Origin: Knoxdaviesia capensis | Lineage: Eukaryota; Ascomycota; Sordariomycetes; Microascales; Gondwanamycetaceae | Length of the DNA: 64,000 nt | Assembly (NCBI GenBank): GCA_001510575.1 | Contig: LNGK01000003.1 | Coordinates: 1,355,755-1,419,754 of the forward strand | Reading direction: 5' to 3' | In this document: in pieces, positions 55,454 to 64,000 of the stretch | How positions within the stretch are numbered: the stretch's first letter is position 1 | How the letters are laid out: every line of letters starts with the position of its first letter | Position numbers and translations under genes: made by a program | The notes under the pieces: generated by a model | Database searches by the model: none | Told to the model about the DNA's origin: nothing | The model's input: the letters and a program-made list of their open reading frames with translations, nothing else

Positions 55454-57439
55454 TCAAAGGTCCCCGTTGGCCTGCAGCTCATTAGGTAACTTTTTGCCAG
55501 TCCTTGCCGGGCTTGTTTGTTCATGGCCAGTGTCATACGGCGTCGTGGCGGTCATAGACGGAGGCCAGGGGAGCAAGAAAGCATCTACAGGCCTAGCAGT
55601 TCCTGGTGGCCAGACTTGGGAGCTGAAGCTCTCCATCCTCGTCCTCCCTCGAGAGTTCAGGTATCTATATTTCTGTCCAGTCAGAATGCCGGACTCCCAC
55701 TCGCTAACAGCCAACACACACAAATGCCAGTCCACCCATTGCGAGCTGCGCCACCGATTTCGCTTGTAATGGGTAGGGTCAACCCAACTCGGCGGGGGGA
55801 TGTTGGCCAGTCTGGAAACTTCGGCGTCGTTGGCCGGGCCTTCTACGGAGCTCGTCTGGTATAGTCCGAGGGGCGACGGTCGAATCCGCTGTTGGCGGTC
55901 CGGGGGTTTTACATCTTCGGTGCTGTCACTCCCGTCGCGGTCCCTAGGGCGTCCGCCAGAGCGACTCCCTCCGTCGCCAGATGAATCTCTGGGGGTTGAA
56001 GGGCCCGAGCCATAGCTGAGCCCCGGCGACGCGGTCTCGCGATCAAGGTACTAAAGGTTTTCCGGGAGGGCGGGAAACTGTGCTAAGCGGAACAGTGCCG
56101 CACTCACCCAAAGAGCCTGGCGTTGTGGGGATTCCAGAGCCAGGAGGGTCAGACTACAGAGCTGGGCGATAGCCACTTGGTGGAAGAAGTTCGGATCAGA
56201 GTAGGGAGGGTCACTGTCTGCACTAGGCGCACCACTGGGGTACTGGCGTGCTGAGGGAAGAACGACGAATACACAGAAACAGTCGATGCGTCGTCATCGG
56301 GGATTCTTAGAAACGGCGGCGTTTCCCGCGACGCCAGCAGGGACCCGGATTCGAGCCCAGACAGGATCATATAATGATATAGTTGGGCCAGGGCGGAAGA
56401 GAAATACCCTGTATTGGGCGGCAGGCCCGTCCGGCTGGCCCAGTCCCGGACGGGTCCCCCACAGCCATTGAGTTTCATGCGAACAAGATCAATGAAGAAG
56501 CTCTCTGGTTAGCCCATGCGGGAGATTTCCGGAACAACGGCAGCTCTGGGCTTGTGGGCAGGTTTCTGCTCGCCAATCGTGTGTCGTTGGACATCCCACT
56601 CCCGTGCGTCGTCATCGTCGTCGTCGTCACCACCACCGGACATTGACGCGGCCAGGACGATACAGTCCGGGCGGGTTTTAGTGGCTGGAGACCGCGCGGC
56701 CGTGCATGCAGGGTTCGCATTAGTTTGGCCGGCAGGGATGCTAGGCTAGCCCACTTCATCGGTCTCATCTGCTGCACCCCAGCTCGGCGTTTGGTTGGGC
56801 GACTGCACTATGCGGACGCCAGACACCGAGTTATCAAAGAAAAAACCTGCCTTTGCATGGCGTGGGCGGTGAACAACGCATTGATGATTCGAGATGTGGG
56901 CTTTCAGAGGGTTTCGTGGAGAAGGCACGACGTCTTGAGCTCGTTCGGGAAATATTCGTCCTTGAGGAAGGCTTGCGGCAGCTCTTCGAGAACGGTTTGC
57001 TCGGTTACTCTGACGGTAGCCAGCAACGGGAAGAATTCGCCGTCGCCCAGAGGAGCCTGTTAGGCGTTCGTTTTGCTCTTGGTGAAGTCGGGCAAACTCG
57101 GTCCACGGCCGGACGTGAATAGGGTAGTATCTGCCGGTGATGTCAGTCCGGTCGGTAGTGGTAGCAGAGGATTTGGTCGACGTCGGCGCGTTCGCGGGCG
57201 AGGGCGGACTGAGCGGCGCCGCGGTCTTCTGCGGCGGGGCGAGCCGATTCTCGGGCCATTATGGCATCTTGTCGAGCAGCCATGGCGTCTTGCTGGGCGG
57301 CGATGGCATCTTGCCCGGCAGTGATGGCATCCTGTTGAAAGGCGGCAGCACTCGGTTGAGCGTCTTCACGAAGCCTTCTCTCTTCAGCAAGTTCACGCTG
57401 AAACTCAGCAGTCAAGCCAGCCGAGTCGTCATCACTCAT
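55454..57439 (-). pseudogene. Broken copy of a fungal PD-(D/E)XK-nuclease-like/kinase-like family
   Basis: The start is ATG 57439 (MSDDDSAGLTAEFQRELAEE), a coiled coil of Gln/Ala-Asp repeats. Homology then proceeds in shifting frames: GRYYPIHVRPWTEFARLHQE; DGEFFPLLATVRVTEQTVLE; IINALF then FFFDNSVSGV; PDCIVLAASMSGG; a segment with ALAQLYHYMILSGLESG and FLRIPDDD; and FFHQVAIAQLCSLTLLALES. These match, in order, the N-terminal half of a large fungal family that carries a nuclease-like domain and, further on, a kinase-like domain. At least three frame changes are needed (near 57.05, 56.85 and 56.25 kb). Two in-frame stops lie at about 56745-56747 (TAG) and 56507-56509 (TAA). Both would be Gln codons after a single C-to-T reversal. 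The kinase-like half is not recognisable in the frame ending at 55454. Introns can explain at most some of the shifts. Confidence 0.65.
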
Positions 57440-58232
57440 GGCGAGAGATCAAGAAAAGTCCATGTAGCAAGCTCTAAAGAAGAGCGCAGGTGGTAGATGA
57501 GAAGTGATGAGCCACATGTTCTCGCAAAATCTCAAAAGTCGGCCACCGGACGACGGCGTTCTTGCCAGCCGCCCTTCCGTATGAAATGTGTCACGTGGTC
57601 GGCATCACGTGGAGTGTGTGTGTTTAGCCTACGATATGTGTATCTTCAGCCAAGGAAAACGTGCTCGTCCTCGAATTCAATCGTCGTCGGCTCTCTGCTG
57701 TAGTGAGGTTGTCCACTTTTTAGAAGAGCGAAGACTTTTCCTCAAATCTCGCGGGTCTCGGCAAAACCCACTGTTAAAAAGAAAATAAATGGATGTAAGT
57801 TAAATCAATGAATAAAAAGGAACAAATCTCACAGCTTCTAGAGCGACAGAAAGAGCCGCTCCAGGATCAGGGCTCGTTGTTGCCTGCCACGTTACGCGTT
57901 AGTTTGGATTCGTGCTTCATGGTTGGATGGACTCGTCATCCGGGATGCGACCACACACGGTAGGTGGGAGAACAGACGCCTCGTACGGACGGCGGAAGAC
58001 AGTATAGTGCTCCATGCAACATTCACACCCCCTGTTCAACGTACCACATCCCACGTTCATCCACACTTCCCAGCGCCATCACCAATACAAGCCCCCGTTG
58101 CCATCACATGTGTCAAGCCTCTGAGAGAGTGCGGAACGGCGGGACAGGACCAGACAGCGGCAGAGAGAGATACATTTATACCGTGCCTATGAGAGCAGAC
58201 ACGAGCGCTATCAGTCCCCGGCTTCAACAGGT

Positions 58233-58263
<31 letters not shown>

Positions 58264-58281
58264 TGTGTGTGTGTGTGTGTG
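58233..58281. repeat. Compound (GA)n(GT)n microsatellite
   Basis: Imperfect GA units are followed directly by about nine GT units, in non-coding sequence. Confidence 0.9.
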
Positions 58282-58947
58282 ACCCTCAAGCCCGATGCGG
58301 TAACCTCGACGTCCGAACGTTTACAGATATGCCCACATCCGGTTCCTGCATCTTGACGGCGGTGGCCATCCAAAACAGGAAGCAAACGCCCTCACCAAGC
58401 TAGTCCCCTCCGCAGGTTACCGGGAAGTAATAGCCATGACTCCTTATTAGAACGCTCTAATTTCTTCCTCTCTCTCTCCTTGTTTTTAGCGGCCATCAAT
58501 TATCGGGATAGTCCCGCCGAAAGCATACGCTGGTCTGACTTGGAATACTCCGTTAAGAGTCGTCCTTTACGCGTATCGCCAGAATTAAATGAGTAATATA
58601 TGGGCAGAGAAAAATAAAATAAACCCACGGGAACGCCCAGCTGCGGCTAAAGCAGCCCAACAGCAGCAGCTTTGATCATCTTCCAACTTTCGGAGGTTCG
58701 GCTTCGCAGTGACGATGTCAGATAGTCCACACCATCAATGCGGCCCTCGTTGTCCAACAGAGCTCGGAAATCCCAGGACCTGCGCGGTAGCGTCCGCTAA
58801 GAACGTTGTGTACACGTGTGACACCCACTAGCTGCAGCTTCCGGAGACACACGTAGGTTATGTATACTCGCCCTGTGTGCGAGGGCCATAAGTGCAAGTC
58901 CCCGTTGGCTTGTCGGTTCCAGGATCTCGGGATGTGAACAAACAGCC

Positions 58948-58968
58948 TGTGTGTGTGTGTGTGTGTGT
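58948..58968. repeat. (GT)n microsatellite
   Basis: About ten GT units in non-coding sequence. Confidence 0.85.
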
Positions 58969-59097
58969 ATGCTATCGTTCCCCTCGGCCCTGCGGCATTA
59001 TCTGGGGTCAGCAGCATATCCAAGCCCGGTGTTAGCCTGTTAGGCCTCTTTTCTCATAAATTAATGGTCTTCTCATTTTCTCCCCTTTTATCCGTTT

Positions 59098-59103
59098 CCC
59101 TCT

Positions 59104-59149
<46 letters not shown>

Positions 59150-59152
59150 GTT
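59098..59152. repeat. (CT)n tract
   Basis: Imperfect CCCTCT then CT units, with two TTT interruptions, in non-coding sequence. Confidence 0.85.
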
Positions 59153-60425
59153 TCTGTTGATGTACGAGTCTCCGGGTCCGTCTATCAATCACACTTCCGG
59201 TTACTCTCCAATCGTAGTATCAAGTGTCATTCTACAAACAACCAAGCACTGTCACTCACATAGGGCTCTGCTTCAAGACTCGAGCCCAAGAATGTCCACT
59301 GGCACTGCCCCGGGGGGAGGCCAGCGGGAACGGGACTGAGACAGCCTTCAGCTCGCAGCCGTCGGTGCCTTCACATACGAGGTAGTGGCAGGAGTGGTAA
59401 CACCACCGGCAATGTCACTCAAACAGGCGGAAGCGAGACTGACTTCCAGACGCACAACGACACGCTTCAAGCCGTTTAGGAACATGTCACTTTCCACTTA
59501 GCCACAACCAACTTCCCATCTCGTCGATCGGGCCACAACGCAATGCAGAACGCAGCATCCAGTATACACTGTAGTACTTCCAGTCCAGTCCAGTCCATGC
59601 AGGACCTTCCCATAGAGTGCATGTTCACAAGTCGTATACCTGGACAAGCACGCCACCACTGCTGGCACCCGCCCTGCCTTATGCCCCACTGGCAGGCATC
59701 ACGAATGAACGCATAGCACCCGCAATATGCAAACGCGCACACCCACCCGCCCACTCTCACACACACCACCCTCCTCGCACTCGTCCCATGTGTTTGTCGT
59801 CCCTCCTTCTCCTTTCCGCAAGTCAACCTAGCTCCGTATGTGCCCTCCTCCAGTCAAGTCGTCCCCTGGACGTTCCCCCTCATGGTGCATGTCTGATTTC
59901 ATCAGGGGAGAGAGAGACCTATACCTGCGTTTGGGTTCCTGTTTTTTCCTGGGCATTCTCTCTCTCTTTCTGCCGTTTGTTCCCCCTCCTCCTTCTCTCT
60001 CTTCTCTTTCTCTATCTCTTTTCCCTTTTCCCTTTCGCTCTTGTCCTTAGCTTCCCGTCAAATAGAGACACGCAGCCTGTTCTTGATTCTTCTAGCCCGC
60101 TTCCATTCCATCTCTTGTTGCTTGACACTGCCGCCACCCTCCGGTGTCACTTCCTCTGCTCCCTTCAGCTATCGTTATACTACCTACTCGAGACTGCAGT
60201 GACACAGCCCTCCGATCCGTCCTTTCTCTCTCTCTGCCTTGGGGGTTGCTCCTGCTCGTGGTTCCTTCACTTGTTGTCACCCGGTCTCTCGTTTCTTTCG
60301 CCAGTTGATCATTTTATCTCGGCATTTTCGCTTTGTTCCCGTCTCGACCGATCGACACCGACTTATATCTCTTACCCGCTCCCCACCGGTCTCTCTCCCG
60401 ACGCCCATCACACGTCGAAACCACC

Positions 60426-62165
60426 ATGTTCCGGACCCGAAAAAGGTGAGTGCGGACTGCATCTCCACAAGACCCAACCGCCGAGGGAGAACAGACAACA
60501 CCGCGCGGGAAGGAAAAGAAAGGAAAGGAAGAGAAAAGAAAACACGCGATGCCCAGACAATAGCTTGGTTCTTTGAAAAGAAAGAGCGGAAAGATCCTCC
60601 CGCGATCTCTGGGTCTTCTTGATCCTCCTGTTTCCACCTGGTGCCGGCTAAATCCGTGCCGTGTTTGCCGCCTTGTCCGTTGGGAGAGGGAAAAAAAAAG
60701 TTCTCCATGGTGGAGATCTTGGCTGCATACATGGGATTGATTGACTCGCTGTGCTGTTTTGCTGGCCCAACTTGGCATGCAGGCATGCCTGGCGCTTCGG
60801 TTCAAACCTGCCCCGAGCCGGGTTTCACCGCTCGCTAACTTCGTACAAACCGAAAAAAAAACCCCCAACCTGGTGGTTGCTTTTTGTCTTGTTTTTGTCA
60901 ACATCCAGTATCTTACTCCCCAGCATCGGCCTTGGGGCCGTTCTCCTCGTCACAACGGTCCACGTCTTCACGTCATCCAGTTTCGGCGACTCCCCCATCT
61001 CCAACACCGTGCCACAGGCAAGCCAGCCGACCGTTCCGGCAGGCTACACCCAGGCCGTCGAGGCTCTCCCGGAGGCCTCATCGCCCCTGGCACACACCCC
61101 CTGCCCCGTGTGTCCGGCCCAGACGGAGTGCCCCCCGCACCCGGAAACCCTGCTCGACAATGCCGGCAAGGCGACGCCGCTGCCGGCGCTGAACATCTCG
61201 TTCAAGGTGCCCGACGACATCAAGTACGACCCGGCCGGCCCGCGGCCCGACCAGGTGGTGCTGCTGACAGCCGCCGACCACGGCGGCCACCACGGCGGCA
61301 TCGAGGACCTGCACGGCAAGGCGGCGGCCAACCGCAAGGCCTACTGCACGCACCACGGGTACAACTACCACTTTGTCGACATCTCGCAGATCGAGCTGCC
61401 CGAGGTGCACACGGTGTGGAAGAAGATCCCGGCGATCATCCAGACGTTCAACGCCTTCCCCGACGCGCTGTGGGTCATGGTGCTCGACCTCGACGCCATC
61501 ATCATGACGCCGTCGCAGGACCTCAACTCGCTGATCCTGTCCGAGGCCGGCATGAACAAGTCGCTCATGTTCAACACCGAGCTGGTGCTCTCGGAGCGCG
61601 GGTCGACGGGCGTGTACACCCAGCCCACCCTCAAGTACAACGACGTCGACTTCATCTTCTCGCAGGACCACAACGGGCTGAACGCCGGTGCCTTCTTTAT
61701 TCGCCGCAGCGTGGTGTCGCAGCTGATGATGGACATGTGGGCGGATCCGTTCTTCATGCGCAACAACTGGGGCGGGCCGGAGCAGGATGCGTTTGTAAGT
61801 AGAACCCGGTGATGTTGTGCGTGTGCGTGTGTGTGTGTGCGTGTGTGTGTTGCCGATGCCGGGGCACATCACACGCGCATGCCGTGTTCACTCCCCCCAC
61901 CCCTTGCATGAAATCCAGATCCAACATTCTAACCTGACTCTATCTTCTCCTTCTCTCTCTTCAGCGCCACATGGCCCTCCACCACCCCAACGTGCGCCGC
62001 CACCTCGGAATCATGAAGCAACGCGTGGCCAACTCGTATTATGAGGGCGACGACCAGATGCGCTGGTTCGACGGCGACCTGGTCGTGCACCTTGCCGGCT
62101 GCTGGGTGGAGAACAAGTGCGCCGAGCGCTTCAACACGATGTGGGCAAAGAAGGGCAGTTCGTAA
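60426..62165 (+). CDS. Golgi alpha-glycosyltransferase, GMA12/MNN10 family (GT34)
   Basis: Three exons, 60426-60445, 60909-61794 and 61965-62165; 368 residues. The 20-nt first exon (ACCATGTTCC context, donor GTGAGT) supplies the basic cytosolic tail MFRTRK. Exon 2 continues directly with the transmembrane anchor ILLPSIGLGAVLLVTTVHVF, making a type II Golgi protein. A Pro-rich stem follows. The catalytic domain starts near residue 110 (PDQVVLLTAADHGG) and includes NRKAYCTHHGYNYHFVDIS, the metal-binding DxD in VLDLDAIIM (Asp200/Asp202), QDHNGLNAGAFFIRRS, WGGPEQDAF and a C-terminal LVVHLAGCW with the conserved His. These match alpha-1,2-galactosyl- or alpha-1,6-mannosyltransferases that extend N-glycan or galactomannan chains. 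The donor sugar cannot be decided. Introns are 463 and 170 nt; the second contains a GT run. Confidence 0.94.
61809..61850. repeat. Imperfect (GT)n in an intron
   Basis: GT units with GC interruptions, within the second intron of the GT34 gene, shortly after the donor. Confidence 0.8.
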
Positions 62166-64000
62166 CCGAAGCCCGGATGAAGCACTCGATAAAATTTGCG
62201 TTGGTGGGGGGGGAGTCACCGGAGTCGATCTTTTTTGTCTTTTGTTTTTTCGGAGTGATGGTGTGTGAGGGGCTTGATTTTTCTCGGTGTCCTGGGCGCT
62301 TTTCTTGGATTATACTTGGGGAGATTGGATTATACTTGGGGAGATTGGATTTTACTTGGGGAGGATGCATCACTGTTCGTTCTCCGGGTGCAGTGGAGCT
62401 GTTAATTCCCGTCTACCGTTTTGAACACACTGTTTTTTTGTTCAACAAACCGTCGTTTTCTTTTTGTCCCTTTAGAGTTATTACCTGTATGATCAACGAT
62501 CGGTGGATGTGGTGGTCGATTTACGGCTGACTGTGGAGTATGTGTGGTTAAGTTTCTGCACCACACAATGATATCCCAATCCTCAGATGAACAGTACTCC
62601 GCAAACTGTTGTAGGGCTAGTGCTCGGGACTGGATATCGGCAACCGGGGCACCACAGCCCGCTTGGGGGATGTCGTCTGAGCGCTGCTGGAATAGCATAG
62701 CCGCGCGTGTAGCCGGCCGGCGTCTGGCTTGTGGAGGGGAAGGATGGACAAAAGCAAAGAGCGAAAGTCTGGGTCACGCCGGTATCTCCATGTGTGGGAG
62801 GAATGTGACAGTAAGCAACAGCGCCAAAAAAGCTATTGGGCCACAGGTTCCGCAGGTCCGGGCTGCCAGAGCCGAAGCCCCCCTGCCGGAAAGCCGTAAA
62901 CTGCCGGGAGGGAGTGGGGGCGGTGAGAAGGATTCGAACTCGCCGAGAAATCACTAGCGGAGTGTGCACTTCCCTGTGTTCTCCAACTTCCAGATCGGCG
63001 TAATCCGGACTTCTCTCTCTCTCCCCCCTCTTTCTGTATCTGTATCTGCAGACATGGACGCAGTGGGACTGTGTTACAGGTGGCGATCTGGCGTGGTTAG
63101 TGTATGCTACCAGTCTCTTGTGCTTGATATGCAGCTAGACAGATGGAAGGCAAGCATCAGCTGAGGGCGAACAAAGCGAAGAGGATCGGATGGTAGGGCA
63201 GGCGGAGAAGATGAAAGGAAAGATAAAAATTAAGAAACAGGCCCGATCACCGCTTCTTCCACAAGCGCGCTCATACGAATCTGGTGCGATTTCTCTGGTC
63301 CATCTCCATCAAGGTCACGAAGAAACCCGTGAGCAAGGCCCAGAACACACCGCAGTAGGGAAGTTCGAGATTGGCACACCACCAGATACATCCCGTTGCG
63401 TCCGTCGCTGGCTTCGCGGGTGTTTGCCTTCACGGACAATCCGCGTATTCGGCACATACAACTCGAGCCGACGGGTGAAGAAGAGAAACTTCAAACAAAT
63501 CAGTCAGTTCTCTAGGAAAAGAGAGTAGCATTTGGCAATAAAAACGGACTGATATAGCATCCAGTTGAATGTCCAGTTAAGCGAAGCCGAAGTCTATCAA
63601 GTCAAAATCCACATCCAAAAAAGGTGAAGCTCCCTGCAGGCATCACGCCACTTGGCATCACGTGACTGTTGCCCATCTCCAATTTCTTCGGGTTAATCCA
63701 AGCTGGTGAAAAACCGTGTTTGCGTTCCTTTCGCTTTTTTGCCTCTCCACGAATGTGTTGGTGGGTGTCTTGTTCTGTATGAAATCTTCTATCTCGGCTG
63801 TCTTATATATCTTGGGGTGAACCCCCGTTGTATCTGTGTATATCAATTGCATCTTCCCGTTTCGCCACACTTTCTTTTTCCGTCTCTCTCTCTCTCTGAT
63901 CCCGAATCCCTCCGTGCTCAGCTCCGGTCCGAATCTCCCGTTCTATCTCCGCAGGCCCGCCTGCCGCCCGAGTCCAACGCGCTTCCCCCCCGGGGCTTCG
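62166..64000. other. Right-end intergenic region
   Basis: The 3' flank of the GT34 gene and then unassigned sequence. No supported gene. It holds a 20-nt triple repeat, an isolated tRNA-like B-box at about 62930 and a TCACGTGA at 63658-63665. The last 100 nt are C/T-rich and end with an acceptor-like CCGCAG at 63949-63954, which may introduce a gene beyond the window. Confidence 0.45.
62305..62364 (+). repeat. Three 20-nt direct repeats in the GT34 3' flank
   Basis: The unit TTGGATTATACTTGGGGAGA occurs at 62305 and 62325 exactly, and at 62345 with two changes. It starts 140 nt after the stop codon, so probably lies in the 3' UTR. Confidence 0.93.

Larger units (their letters stand above)
57440..60425. 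other. Intergenic; microsatellites and glycosyltransferase leader
   Basis: No gene supported over 3 kb. Two CACGTGG sites lie at about 57592 and 57606, upstream of the broken nuclease-like gene. Microsatellites occur at 58.2, 58.95 and 59.1 kb. From about 59.7 kb the plus strand becomes C/T-rich, leading into the GT34 gene. The 319-codon frame at 59617-60576 is an artefact of this composition. Confidence 0.45.

Noticed and set aside
59617..60576. 319-codon plus frame before the GT34 gene
   Set aside because: Same pyrimidine-rich artefact; it overlaps the GT34 start in another frame and contains its first intron.
61078..61872. 264-codon antisense frame under the GT34 gene
   Set aside because: Shadow of the glycosyltransferase; the plus frame holds the DxD and other conserved motifs.
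1..64000. CRISPR arrays, bacterial operons, rRNA or 5S genes
   Set aside because: None seen; the spliced genes are eukaryotic and no 5S-like sequence was recognised on either strand.

Overview
This is a nuclear genomic window from a filamentous fungus, most likely an ascomycete (Pezizomycotina). The evidence is short GT-AG introns with CTAAC/CTGAC-like branch sites, a Zn2Cys6 regulator, a GPI-anchored Cys-rich secreted protein, a GMA12/MNN10-type Golgi glycosyltransferase, and telobox plus CACGTG sites at a ribosomal protein gene. Gene density is low: about twelve intact protein genes and one tRNA in 64 kb, separated by long non-coding stretches. Many genes are preceded by strongly pyrimidine-rich leaders (C/T on the coding strand). 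I read genus-level identity nowhere in the sequence. All gene calls rest on reading frames, splice signals and remembered family motifs; no database search was possible.

Layout. 0-5 kb: a Tim17/22/23-family membrane protein (minus) and a decayed aldo-keto reductase. 5.2-9.2 kb: a kinesin-8 motor (plus), convergent with a Zn2Cys6 transcription factor (minus, 10.4-13.9 kb). 14-24.4 kb: a gene desert holding one deleted short-chain dehydrogenase relic. 24.5-31.5 kb: a four-TM membrane protein, a D-2-hydroxyacid dehydrogenase with a frame-neutral 63-nt intron, a two-TM microprotein candidate, an intron-containing tRNA-Leu(CAG) and an MTC1 homologue. 33.6-37.9 kb: more than 4 kb of pyrimidine-rich sequence leading into a large AT-hook-like low-complexity nuclear protein (37.9-41.7 kb). 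43.6-50.7 kb: RPL23 (uL14), a divergent intronless P-loop NTPase plus PD-(D/E)XK nuclease-like protein resembling Crinkler-type (CR) effectors, and the RNA polymerase III subunit RPC34. 52.1-53.7 kb: a GPI-anchored protein with 135-nt tandem repeats. 54.1-57.4 kb: an orphan two-exon fragment and a broken copy of a fungal nuclease-like/kinase-like family with CpA-to-TpA style stops. 60.4-62.2 kb: the GT34 glycosyltransferase.

Most of the intact genes are housekeeping functions (mitosis, ribosome, Pol III, Golgi). The accessory layer is the NTPase-nuclease gene, the Cys-rich surface protein and three decayed enzyme or effector-like genes. The most interesting item is the intact NTPase-nuclease gene, which faces RPL23 across a 548-nt promoter carrying telobox motifs on both sides and one Cbf1-type TCACGTGA site nearer RPL23. 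TTAGGG-type motifs recur upstream of several genes here.
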